Origin: Candidatus Ignatzschineria merdigallinarum
Lineage (GTDB): Bacteria; Pseudomonadota; Gammaproteobacteria; Cardiobacteriales; Wohlfahrtiimonadaceae
Direction: 5' to 3'
Assembly: GCA_019113305.1 (NCBI GenBank)
Contig: DXHP01000070.1
Span: 1 to 33,525 of the forward strand
Length of the DNA stretch: 33,525 nucleotides
Position numbers and translations under genes: made by a program. Shown here one piece after another: positions 9,944 through 18,471 of this stretch. Under the pieces are notes generated by a model, which did no database searches, was not told the origin of the DNA, and was given only the letters and a program-made list of their open reading frames with translations. Within the stretch, counting starts at the first letter, position 1. Each line of letters starts with the position of its first letter.

Positions 9944-10080
9944 TATCATCATCTCGGTTTAGAAATCGCTGTTACAACTGCTAATGTGATATTGCTAAAA
10001 AGGAGCCATCATTCTCTCCAGCGAGGCATCAGCTTTTGAATAGAATCTTTAATCCGGTAATTTAAAACCGATCTCGCTAT
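9944..10080 (+). repeat. Interspersed intergenic repeat, copy B (near full length)
   Basis: TATCATCATCTCGGTTTAGAAATCGCTGTTACAACTGCTAATGTGATATTGCTAAAAAGGAGCCATCATTCTCTCCAGCGAGGCATCAGCTTTTGAATAGAATCTTTAATCCGGTAATTTAAAACCGATCTCGCTAT; aligns with C2 over its length. Confidence 0.85.
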
Positions 10081-10114
10081 CACTCCTATTCCCCCCATTT
10101 TAAAAGCTAAAATT

Positions 10115-11044
10115 ATGATGAAAATTATCGATCTCCACTGCGATGCGCTTATGAAGCTTTCCGATGCAAAAGGCAAGCTTGCGTTCAAAGATGCGCCCGA
10201 ATTAGATGTCAATCTCACGAAACTACAACAAGGTCACGTAAAACTACAAGCTTTTGCGATCTTCATCTACCCTTCTATTCCTTCAACCAATCAATTTCAA
10301 GAAGTGATGGATCAAATTCATTACTTCTACACTGAAGTATTAGCGAAGAATCCTGAAATGAAGCTCATTCGTGAATGGTCAGAACTCGCCACACTCAAAG
10401 AAAATGAAGTCGGTGCGATTTTAACATTAGAAGGCGTTGATGCTATTGGCAATGACCTGCACAAACTCACCTTACTCTATGAACTTGGCGTACGTTCTAT
10501 CGGCTTAACGTGGAATAATGGCAATCTTGCTGCAGATGGTGTTGGTGAAGCTCGCGGTGCTGGACTGAGCCATTTTGGCAAACGTTTAGTGGAATGGTGT
10601 AATGATCACAATGTATTTGTCGATGTTTCCCATCTTCATCCCACAGGATTTTGGGATGTGATGGAACTTGCAAAATATCCCATCGCCAGCCATTCCAATG
10701 CGACCGCAGTTTGTGATCATCGTCGTAACTTAACTGATGAACAGATCCAAGCTATGATCAAACGAGATGCGATGATTCATATTGTTTTTTGTCCACCATT
10801 TGTGAAGAAAGGCGGCAATGCCAATATTGAGGATGTCATTGCACAGATTAACCATATTGTCGCGCTCGGTGGTATCAAAAATATTGGTTTTGGCTCGGAC
10901 TTTGACGGCATTGAATCGAAAGTCGAAAACTTGAGCGATGCTTCCCAGTATCAAAACCTCATTACGGCATTAAAAGCGCATTATAGCGATGCTGAGATCG
11001 CCGGCTTTGCGCATCAAAACTTTATGGATCATTTACCGAAGTAG
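10115..11044 (+). CDS. Membrane dipeptidase (peptidase family M19)
   Basis: DLHCDAL metal-binding motif, LTLEGVDAIGNDLHKLTLLYELGVRSIGLTWN, DVSHLHPTGFWDVMELAKYPIASHSN, IGFGSDFDGIE. Confidence 0.9.
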   Translation: MMKIIDLHCDALMKLSDAKGKLAFKDAPELDVNLTKLQQGHVKLQAFAIFIYPSIPSTNQFQEVMDQIHYFYTEVLAKNPEMKLIREWSELATLKENEVGAILTLEGVDAIGNDLHKLTLLYELGVRSIGLTWNNGNLAADGVGEARGAGLSHFGKRLVEWCNDHNVFVDVSHLHPTGFWDVMELAKYPIASHSNATAVCDHRRNLTDEQIQAMIKRDAMIHIVFCPPFVKKGGNANIEDVIAQINHIVALGGIKNIGFGSDFDGIESKVENLSDASQYQNLITALKAHYSDAEIAGFAHQNFMDHLPK

Positions 11045-11077
11045 TCAAACAGAAAACGAATGGTAGAGAGGAAGAAT

Positions 11078-11171
11078 TATAATCGCTTCGTTCTAAAAAT
11101 ATCGATGACAACTGCTGAAATGTGCTTGATAAAAGCCGGCAAGTATTCTCACCAGCGAAGCATCACCTTTT
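11078..11171 (+). repeat. Interspersed intergenic repeat, copy C1 (3'-truncated)
   Basis: ATAATCGCTTCGTTCTAAAAATATCGATGACAACTGCTGAAATGTGCTTGATAAAAGCCGGCAAGTATTCTCACCAGCGAAGCATCACCTTTT; same order of blocks as B and C2. Confidence 0.75.
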
Positions 11172-11308
11172 ATAATCATTTTAGTTTAAAAAGCGCTCTT
11201 TTAACTGCTAGCGCGGGATTGCTAAAAAGCGTGCAACCATACTCTCCAGCCATGCATCGACTTTTAAATAGAATCTTTAATCAGATAGTTTTAAGCCGAT
11301 TTCACTAT
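11171..11308 (+). repeat. Interspersed intergenic repeat, copy C2 (near full length)
   Basis: TATAATCATTTTAGTTTAAAAAGCGCTCTTTTAACTGCTAGCGCGGGATTGCTAAAAAGCGTGCAACCATACTCTCCAGCCATGCATCGACTTTTAAATAGAATCTTTAATCAGATAGTTTTAAGCCGATTTCACTAT. Confidence 0.88.
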
Positions 11309-11351
11309 TCAATAATCTGCATTACCATTCCCCAATACAAATGAACAGCAA

Positions 11352-11377
11352 AAAGCCACAACAGCAGTTGTGGCTTT
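11352..11377. terminator. Bidirectional terminator-like hairpin
   Basis: AAAGCCACAAC-AGCA-GTTGTGGCTTT, perfect 11-bp stem between convergent dipeptidase and adhP. Confidence 0.75.
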
Positions 11378-11414
11378 CATATTTCATCATCAATTTTATG
11401 AAGGAAAATCGTCA

Positions 11415-12434
11415 CTACGCTTTCATATCAACCACCATTCGCCCTTGAATTTTTCCGGCTTCCATCTCCGCGAAAATCTCATTCACTTCCGCAAGTTTAC
11501 GCTTATGGACCACCGGCACCACTAAACCATCTGCGGCAAATTGGAAGGCTTCGATAAGATCTTGTCGTGTTCCGACTAAACTACCAATCACTTCAATTCC
11601 ATCTAAGACAGTTTTCACAATCGCCAAGTCCATCGTTTCCGGCGGTAAGCCAACCGCAACGACTTTCCCGGTTGCACGCAGTGAATCTACCGCTTGATTA
11701 AAGGCAACTTTTGAAACGGCTGTGACAACTGCCGCATGAGCGCCGCCGACATCTTCTTGAATTTTCGCAGCAACATCGCCAATTTTTGCCGAGTTATAGA
11801 TAATATCGGCACCAACTTCTTTCGCTAGCTGTAGCTTTTCATCATTAATATCAACCGCAATGACTTTCGCATTAAAAACTTTTTTCGCATATTGTACGGC
11901 TAAATTTCCAAGTCCACCAACACCGAAAATAGCAATCCATTGTCCAGCTTTCACATCTGCAACTTTAACGGCTTTATAAGTCGTCACGCCAGCACAAGTC
12001 ACGCTACTTGCTTGAAATGAATCTAAACCATCTGGCACTTTCACCGCATAATCTGCCGTGACGATACATTGCTCCGCCATTGCCCCATCAACAGAGTATC
12101 CTGCATTTTTAACGCTGCGACAGAATGTCTCTTTTCCGGTAATACAATATTCACAAACGCCACAACCTTCAAAGAACCAAGCAACACTCACGCGATCACC
12201 GACTTTCAGGCTTGTAACACCATCAGCAATCTTAGATACAATCCCAACACCTTCATGACCAATGACCCGCCCAGGAACTTTCCCAAAATCCCCTTTTGCC
12301 ACATGCAGATCCGTATGACAAACACCACAACACTCAACATCTACTAAAGCTTCGCCAGGCTTTAATTCACGAACTTTTAAATCTTTAATTTCCACCTGAC
12401 CATCACTATTTTGATTAACAACCGCTGCTTTCAT
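11415..12434 (-). CDS. adhP: Zinc-dependent alcohol dehydrogenase, AdhP type
   Basis: [32 protein letters not shown], structural-Zn cysteines [27 protein letters not shown]. Start set to internal ATG at 12434 with GAAGGAGC RBS instead of the ORF-track start. Confidence 0.92.
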   Translation of the reverse strand: MKAAVVNQNSDGQVEIKDLKVRELKPGEALVDVECCGVCHTDLHVAKGDFGKVPGRVIGHEGVGIVSKIADGVTSLKVGDRVSVAWFFEGCGVCEYCITGKETFCRSVKNAGYSVDGAMAEQCIVTADYAVKVPDGLDSFQASSVTCAGVTTYKAVKVADVKAGQWIAIFGVGGLGNLAVQYAKKVFNAKVIAVDINDEKLQLAKEVGADIIYNSAKIGDVAAKIQEDVGGAHAAVVTAVSKVAFNQAVDSLRATGKVVAVGLPPETMDLAIVKTVLDGIEVIGSLVGTRQDLIEAFQFAADGLVVPVVHKRKLAEVNEIFAEMEAGKIQGRMVVDMKA

Positions 12435-12591
12435 AGAAGCTCCTTCATTTTTATATAAAAAGTATTCCATACAGCATAACGATAACGATTATTATTTACA
12501 ATTGAAAGTTTATAACGTCATTATAAAAAAGATTTATAAAAATTTTATCAACCTATAAACCCATCAATTGCTAAAGATTACTAGCATGTGA

Positions 12592-12711
12592 TCTGTTTTA
12601 TCCTTTTTTCTATATAAAATAAGCTGTTACAAGTACTAGTGTGAGATTGATAAAAGAACGTAAGTATTGTCCATCAAATAATGAGAGACCATTTAAAACC
12701 AACGTCACTAT
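12592..12711 (+). repeat. Interspersed intergenic repeat, copy D (diverged, internally deleted)
   Basis: AAGCTGTTACAAGTACTAGTGTGAGATTGATAAAAGAACGTAAGTATTGTCC... then ATTTAAAACCAACGTCACTAT; matches the 5'-middle and 3'-terminal blocks of the family. Confidence 0.65.
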
Positions 12712-12746
12712 ATAATAGGTATTTTGTACCTTAAATAAGTATTAAA

Positions 12747-12780
12747 AAAACCCTAAAAGAATAATCTCTTTTAGGGTTTT
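12747..12780 (-). terminator. Rho-independent terminator of the outer-membrane protein gene
   Basis: AAAACCCTAAAAGA-ATAATC-TCTTTTAGGGTTTT; on the minus strand the stem is followed by a T-run (GGGTTTTTTTAAT). Confidence 0.85.
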
Positions 12781-12828
12781 GGATAGCTCATCATTAAATA
12801 AACAATGATTCAAAGAAGATCGTGGAGA

Positions 12829-13668
12829 TTAATAAGGATGTTGTCTCCAATCGATCTCTTTTACTTCTCTTGGTACGCTTGTGCCATCAGCCTTTTTCAA
12901 AGGTTGTGCTGCATATGATTCTCTAAAGCTCCCACTTTCAGGATTACCTTTTTCAAAGCTCTCTCTTAATTCTGGCGTGACATGATCTGCATAGATATTT
13001 TCTGTCGGCGCATTAGTATCTTCTGTATACCACTCACCTAACATATAGCGCACACCTAATGTAATCTCATTAGAAACTAACTTCGCACGAAGTTGGTCAC
13101 CATTGGCTTTCGTGCCAGTTCTTGCTTTCCCCATATCCACATGACGGAAACCTAAATCGATATAGGTATTATTCATTGGCTTATAGGAAACTCCCGCTCC
13201 TAATGACCACGCAAAGTTATTATTCTTGCCAGAATCATAGCTTGCCGCCGTTGAAGTCAAACGCGCATAACCTAAACCCACCGCGCCATAAACGGAGAAA
13301 TCATCCGCAACAGGATAACTTGCATAAGTATTCACCATTAAACGCTGGCTTTTGATCTTTTGCGCATTGAAGTCATTCCCGAAAGAACTCGTAAATTCAT
13401 TTTTCTTTGGAACAACATATTCCAATTCAACACGGAAAATATCATCAAATTGATATCCCCCAGCGATAGAACCACTTACAAAACTTTTATCATCCTTGTG
13501 TTTTGCAAATTGATCATTAGGGGTATGAATAGATTCATCCATATCCTTTGCTTTCTGCTTCGCGCCAATTAAGTTCGCTCCGGCATAAAACCCCTTCGTA
13601 ATTTCAGCTTGTGCGCTTGATGCTGCGCCTAACAGCAACATTGACGCCAATAAGGCACGGATCTTCAT
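12829..13668 (-). CDS. Outer-membrane beta-barrel protein with hydrophilic C-terminal extension
   Basis: Signal peptide MKIRALLASMLLLGAASSAQA; alternating beta-strand patterns (FYAGANLIG, VYGAVGLGYARL, FAWSLGAGVSYKP, YIDLGFRHVDMG, EITLGVRYMLG). Start set to ATG at 13668. Confidence 0.8.
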   Translation of the reverse strand: MKIRALLASMLLLGAASSAQAEITKGFYAGANLIGAKQKAKDMDESIHTPNDQFAKHKDDKSFVSGSIAGGYQFDDIFRVELEYVVPKKNEFTSSFGNDFNAQKIKSQRLMVNTYASYPVADDFSVYGAVGLGYARLTSTAASYDSGKNNNFAWSLGAGVSYKPMNNTYIDLGFRHVDMGKARTGTKANGDQLRAKLVSNEITLGVRYMLGEWYTEDTNAPTENIYADHVTPELRESFEKGNPESGSFRESYAAQPLKKADGTSVPREVKEIDWRQHPY

Positions 13669-13825
13669 ATTACCTTCTTCCCCTAAAAATATTAACTGCA
13701 AAAATGTCGTTACTTATTATTGATAATCAATATATTATACTTTTTCTAGAATGAGTGATGATTCTTTACCATCAATTAATCTCATTTTAAGATTTAATTT
13801 TAACCTAGAACTTCTTGATTCTAAA

Positions 13826-14896
13826 CTATCGTTGTAAAAAGTGCACCCTCTTCGCGATATGTGTCAAGATCGTATAAGGAATTGTCCCTGCCCAACCTGC
13901 TACTTTTTCAAGCGGTAATTGCTCCCCAAAAATCTCGACACTCTCTTGCCAAGCATCTTTAGGCACATTCCTTAAATCGATCATCATCATATCCATTGCC
14001 GGTCTACCAATAATCGGCGCACGATATTTCCCCACCAAAACATAAGCATCTTGCGTGATTTCTCGTGGATATCCATCAGCATAACCACAAGCAATCACCC
14101 CAATCGGCATTGTTTCCGGCGCAATAAATTTTGCACCATAACCCACGCTTTCTCCGGCATCAATTTCCGTATGATGAATAATCTTCGAAGTTAGTGTTAA
14201 TAATGGCTTCAACCCAAAGTCTGCGCCGGTAGAATCATCTATTGGAGAAATACCGTAGAGAGAAATCCCCATCCGTACCACATCATGATGCGTCACTGGC
14301 AATGTTAAAATTGCCGCTGAGTTGGCTAATGATTGTGGCAAATTAAAAGCATTTAACGTTGCCATTCTCTCAACTTGCGTTTGCAATAGTGGCGAATTTT
14401 TTTCATCTGAAGTTGCAAAATGCGTCATTAATGTGAGGGATTTCACATTACTTGAAGCTTCTAACTTCGCGATCACATCAGTGGCTTCTTCTGGTGAAAA
14501 TCCTAAACGATGCATGCCGGTATCGACTTTTAAAAAAATATCAATCGGCTCGACTAATGAGACTTCCATCAACATCTCAAGCTGACGATTATTACCCACA
14601 GCGACACAATAATCTCGTTCACTAGCTAAAATATATTCGTCTTGATCAAAGAGACCTTCCAAAAGAAGAATCGGTAATATACCGCCTTTTTCACGAATAT
14701 CATCGGCTTCCTCACGCATTGCAACCGCCATGTAATCAACCTGACGATTTAAAATAGAAATCAAATTTTCAACACGATGCCCATAAGCATTTGCCTTAAT
14801 CACAGCACAATACTTGCTATTGGGTGCTCTTGCTTTCAATACAGCTAAATTATTTTCTAAGGCTGCTTCAGAAAAATAAGCAATTAACGGTCTCAT
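13826..14896 (-). CDS. alr: Alanine racemase
   Basis: PLP-lysine region YCAVIKANAYGHR; VDTGMHRLGF; VGYGAKFIAPETMPIGVIACGYADGYPR; GRPAMDMMMIDL. Start set to ATG at 14896 (MRPLIAYFSEAALENN). Confidence 0.95.
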   Translation of the reverse strand: MRPLIAYFSEAALENNLAVLKARAPNSKYCAVIKANAYGHRVENLISILNRQVDYMAVAMREEADDIREKGGILPILLLEGLFDQDEYILASERDYCVAVGNNRQLEMLMEVSLVEPIDIFLKVDTGMHRLGFSPEEATDVIAKLEASSNVKSLTLMTHFATSDEKNSPLLQTQVERMATLNAFNLPQSLANSAAILTLPVTHHDVVRMGISLYGISPIDDSTGADFGLKPLLTLTSKIIHHTEIDAGESVGYGAKFIAPETMPIGVIACGYADGYPREITQDAYVLVGKYRAPIIGRPAMDMMMIDLRNVPKDAWQESVEIFGEQLPLEKVAGWAGTIPYTILTHIAKRVHFLQR

Positions 14897-15145
14897 AATC
14901 TTCCTTCTAATCGAAATAATACGAATGCAAACGAGAGATAGCTCCCCATGAATTGATTCTGCTTCATCACAAATCATGGATGCAAAAAAAGATCAGCAGA
15001 TAAGTCTTTGCAATATTTAAAAACTCTCTTACTAATCTTTTTCATGGAATGAAATATCTTAGCCCGACAATTGTACTACTTTCTCAAGATCAGACCAAGA
15101 TGCACTCCTCACTTAAAGCTTTGATAGAACCAATCACCACACGCT

Positions 15146-15805
15146 TTAGAGATCTTTAAACAGAATCCCACCACGCGCTTTTTGTGTCTCAATAAATGAT
15201 TGATGCCACTCCTCATCAATGATTTTTAAAATCGAATGATGCGCTAATAACTTTTCGCTCAATGCTTGTAATTTCGGGAATCCTTCTAAGATATTCTTAC
15301 CACTTACAGATGCAACTACATCAAAACGAATAAACATTGGCGCTAATACAACATCCACAGCTGAGAAAGATTCCCCGCTAAAAAATGCATGGCCACATCT
15401 CTCTTCTAAAATCGCTAAAATATCTCTCATCGTCGAAAAGTGCTTATCAACATCTTCGAGTGTCGTCGCTGCCATACTCATATACTGAGGACCATAAAGA
15501 TCGCCGGCAACGCCTGCCCAAGCTCTTTGAAGTGCACGTTTGGGCGCTGACTTCGCGTAAATTGATGGCACTCTGTTTTGCTCTTCGATGTATTCCACAA
15601 TTGCCATTGATTCAAACAATACTTCGCCCGTCGTTACTTTCATTACCGGTACTTTCCCAAGCGGCGACCACTCTTTGAACCACTCCGGCAACTGCGCGTG
15701 AGGATCTAGCCAAATCTGCTCATAACTCGCGGCTTTTTCATTAAGAGTAATTAATACTCTCTGTACAAATGGGCATAACGGATACCCAACAACTTGATAA
15801 CTCAT
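15146..15805 (-). CDS. Glutathione S-transferase family protein
   Basis: Thioredoxin-fold N-domain GYPLCPFVQRVLITLNEK, SPLGKVPVMKV, LFESMAIVEYIEE. Start ATG at 15805 with GGAGG RBS. Confidence 0.85.
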   Translation of the reverse strand: MSYQVVGYPLCPFVQRVLITLNEKAASYEQIWLDPHAQLPEWFKEWSPLGKVPVMKVTTGEVLFESMAIVEYIEEQNRVPSIYAKSAPKRALQRAWAGVAGDLYGPQYMSMAATTLEDVDKHFSTMRDILAILEERCGHAFFSGESFSAVDVVLAPMFIRFDVVASVSGKNILEGFPKLQALSEKLLAHHSILKIIDEEWHQSFIETQKARGGILFKDL

Positions 15806-16100
15806 ATGGTCCTCCACTTTGAGATGATTTTGAGACAAACCCTAGATAAAATACGCTTAATGGATAGGTATATCATTCCTTTTAGTCTATCATAAGAGGT
15901 CTAAAATAGGCGATTATACGAATTTCAAATCGTTGTACTAGTCGTACTTTTCCTCAAAAAAACATCATATTCATTCCATGAATCAATGATCCCTGTTTGA
16001 TATAAAGACGACTCTAATTTCACGGTCTCAAAGGATCTACTTAGTCATCTATTTTCATGACCTACACAACACAGATATCTCTATGACGGAGGACGATTTC

Positions 16101-16796
16101 ATGTCTATCAAACTCAACAGGCTCATTGTTGCCGGAAAAGATGCAGCAAACTTCTTACAAGGTCAAACGACCGCAGATATCAATAAGCTTACCTTTATTG
16201 GTCAAGTTTCAGCCCATCAATATGGGCTCTCTGCGATTTGTAATCGTCAAGGCCGTGTGATTTCGCTCTTTTGGGCGATTAAAGTTGATGATGAAACATT
16301 CCATCTTCTTCTCCCAGAATCTCTTGCAGAGGCAGTACAAAAACATCTCACGATCTTTATCTTCCGATCCAAAGTCACCATCACGCGTGATGAACCATCG
16401 GAAGAGGATCTCAAGACTTTACCGCAATCCCTCATTATTCCGTGGATTATTGATGAAAATAGCGAAGAATATGTCCCGCAAATGTTAAGCCTTGATCTTC
16501 TTGATGCGATCAACTTCAAAAAAGGTTGTTATACCGGGCAAGAAATTGTTGCAAGAATGCAGTATCTAGGGAAACATAAAAGACGATTAGCCCATATTAT
16601 TGCGGATAATGCCGCAGAGTTAATCGTGAATGCAAAAATTCTTGATGAAAATGAGAAAGAAGCAGGCACTATCGTATATAGTGAAGGCAATGAAGCGCTC
16701 GCGGTGATTCGCTTAGAACACCAAGATCATTCCTTAAAAATCCATTCCCCTATCCAGATCACAAAAATCTGGCACGATGACGAAGCTGAAAATTAA
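16101..16796 (+). CDS. ygfZ: Folate-binding / tRNA-modifying protein YgfZ family
   Basis: Signature KKGCYTGQEIVARMQYLGKHKRRL; N-terminal FLQGQTTADIN. Start set to ATG at 16101 with GGAGG RBS. Confidence 0.9.
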   Translation: MSIKLNRLIVAGKDAANFLQGQTTADINKLTFIGQVSAHQYGLSAICNRQGRVISLFWAIKVDDETFHLLLPESLAEAVQKHLTIFIFRSKVTITRDEPSEEDLKTLPQSLIIPWIIDENSEEYVPQMLSLDLLDAINFKKGCYTGQEIVARMQYLGKHKRRLAHIIADNAAELIVNAKILDENEKEAGTIVYSEGNEALAVIRLEHQDHSLKIHSPIQITKIWHDDEAEN

Positions 16797-16813
16797 GAAG
16801 GAGTACTCATAAA

Positions 16814-17845
16814 ATGTCGCAAAAGCATATTGGAATTTTAACAGCTGGTGGAGATTGCCAAGGTTTAAATGCCGCTCTTCGTGGCGTCACACTCTCTGCA
16901 CTTAAAGAAGGCTGGAAAGTCACCGGCATTCATGATGGATTTGTGGGTCTCGCAGAAAAATCTCATAGCGAGCTCACCTTTGCGAAGGTTTATGATATCG
17001 CAGGTTTAGGCGGCACTATTTTAGGAACTGGTCGCGGTGGCGGTCGTGCTAAAAATACAGAAGAAGCGGTTGAAGCCTGTGTGACTGCTTTCCATGAATT
17101 AGAACTTGATGCGCTCGTCTGCTTAGGCGGCGATGGTACGCAGCGCTTTGCATCCTATCTTCATGAAAAAGGGATTCCTGTTGTCACACTTCCTAAGACA
17201 ATTGATAATGATATCGCCCATACAGACGTGACTTTTGGCTATGATACGGCAGTTCATGTATCTGTGATGGCGCTTGATAGATTACGTACAACCGCAGATT
17301 CACATCATCGTTTAATGATTCTAGAAGTGATGGGTCGAGATGCTGGCTGGCTCGCAGCAGGCGCCGCTCTTGCAGGTTCTGCGGATATCTGTTTAATCCC
17401 TGAGATTCCTTATTCCCTTGAAGCAATCGTCACTTACATTCGCGATAATATTCGAAACCGCCGCTCTGCTCTTTTAGTTGTGGCGGAAGGTGCGATTTCA
17501 CAAGAAAATCACAAATTAGGTTTAACTCCCAAAAAACATGCCGAAGCCATTAAGCTTGTCGATAGCATTCCGGAATTAACAGGCATGCAATCTCGCTTAA
17601 CAACACTAGGTTATGTGAGCCGCGGTGGTGCACCCACTGCAACGGATAGAATTTTTGCCACACAATGTGGGACAAAAGCAATTGAGTTTATTAAGGAAGG
17701 TCGTTTTGGCGTAATGGTCGCTGAACAGGGTCGAGTCTTAGTGCCGGTTCCATTAGAAGAAGTTGCCGGTAAACCGCGTCTCTTACCGATCGATCATCCA
17801 CTTATTCAAACAATGAAAGCAACGAACATCTGCTTAGGCATTTAA
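16814..17845 (+). CDS. 6-phosphofructokinase (phosphoryl donor ATP or PPi uncertain)
   Basis: TAGGDCQGLNAALRG, LGGDGTQRFA, LPKTIDNDIAHTDVTFGYDTA, MGRDAGWLA, TLGYVSRGGAPTATDR. Confidence 0.92.
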   Translation: MSQKHIGILTAGGDCQGLNAALRGVTLSALKEGWKVTGIHDGFVGLAEKSHSELTFAKVYDIAGLGGTILGTGRGGGRAKNTEEAVEACVTAFHELELDALVCLGGDGTQRFASYLHEKGIPVVTLPKTIDNDIAHTDVTFGYDTAVHVSVMALDRLRTTADSHHRLMILEVMGRDAGWLAAGAALAGSADICLIPEIPYSLEAIVTYIRDNIRNRRSALLVVAEGAISQENHKLGLTPKKHAEAIKLVDSIPELTGMQSRLTTLGYVSRGGAPTATDRIFATQCGTKAIEFIKEGRFGVMVAEQGRVLVPVPLEEVAGKPRLLPIDHPLIQTMKATNICLGI

Positions 17846-17876
17846 GCATCCAATGCTAAATTCGTGACAAGACTAG

Positions 17877-17903
17877 GATGTTAGCAGCAAAACTGCTAAC
17901 ATC
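17877..17903 (+). terminator. Hairpin downstream of the phosphofructokinase gene
   Basis: GATGTTAGCAG-CAAAA-CTGCTAACATC, perfect 11-bp stem; weak T-tract. Confidence 0.55.
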
Positions 17904-17950
17904 AATGCTCTTTAATAGAATGATTCATTAAATATAGAATAGAAGACATT

Positions 17951-18340
17951 ATGAAAAAAATTATTAATACCGATCATGCTCCGGCAGCAGTAGGACCTTA
18001 TTCACAAGGTAATGCGTTTGGTAACCTTGTTTTCACATCAGGTCAACTCCCTCTAAATCCTGAAACAATGAAGTTTCCTGAAGGGGGCATTAAAGAACAA
18101 GCCGCTCAAGCACTCTCAAATCTTAAAGCGATTTTAGAAGCCGCTGATGCAGACTTTTCAACGGTTCTTAAAGTTACTTGCTATCTTGATGATATCAATG
18201 ATTTTGCAGACTTTAACGAAGTATATACCGAGTTTTTCGGCACAGAAAATGCCCCTGCACGTTCATGTTTTGAAGTCGGTGCATTACCCATGGGTGCTTT
18301 AGTTGAAATCGAAGCGATCGCTTTCCGTAAAGATGCATAA
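17951..18340 (+). CDS. ridA: RidA family (YjgF/Rid) 2-iminobutanoate/2-iminopropanoate deaminase
   Basis: APAAVGPYSQGNAFGNLVFTSGQLPLNPET, ARSCFEVGALPMGALVEIEAIA. Confidence 0.95.
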   Translation: MKKIINTDHAPAAVGPYSQGNAFGNLVFTSGQLPLNPETMKFPEGGIKEQAAQALSNLKAILEAADADFSTVLKVTCYLDDINDFADFNEVYTEFFGTENAPARSCFEVGALPMGALVEIEAIAFRKDA

Positions 18341-18371
18341 TTAACTGCTTTAAGCAGTAAAAAAACCTCTT

Positions 18372-18409
18372 AAAAACCTCTGTTTCCCCATATGGATTCA
18401 GAGGTTTTT
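18372..18409. terminator. Terminator-like hairpin after ridA
   Basis: AAAAACCTCTG...CAGAGGTTTTT, 11-bp stem with T-run on the plus strand. Confidence 0.85.
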
Positions 18410-18471
18410 TATTATGCACCAATTTGATTTCAAGAACTTGCTCATGATCTTCATACCTAATCAATACCATC

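Noticed and set aside
10009-10218. 69-aa minus-strand ORF
   Set aside because: Formed from repeat copy B plus antisense of the dipeptidase 5' end; no family features.
8953-11308. CRISPR array explanation for the repeats
   Set aside because: Repeats are ~95-140 bp, diverged, separated by genes and irregularly spaced, with no cas genes; this does not fit a CRISPR array.
11060-11344. 94-aa plus-strand ORF after the dipeptidase gene
   Set aside because: It lies almost wholly inside repeat copies C1/C2. The same repeat blocks in other copies do not keep an open frame, and no RBS or recognisable domain was seen.
18344-18358. ACTGCTT-T-AAGCAGT hairpin right after ridA as a separate regulatory element
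   Set aside because: Short 1-nt loop, next to a stronger terminator at 18372-18409; no independent support.
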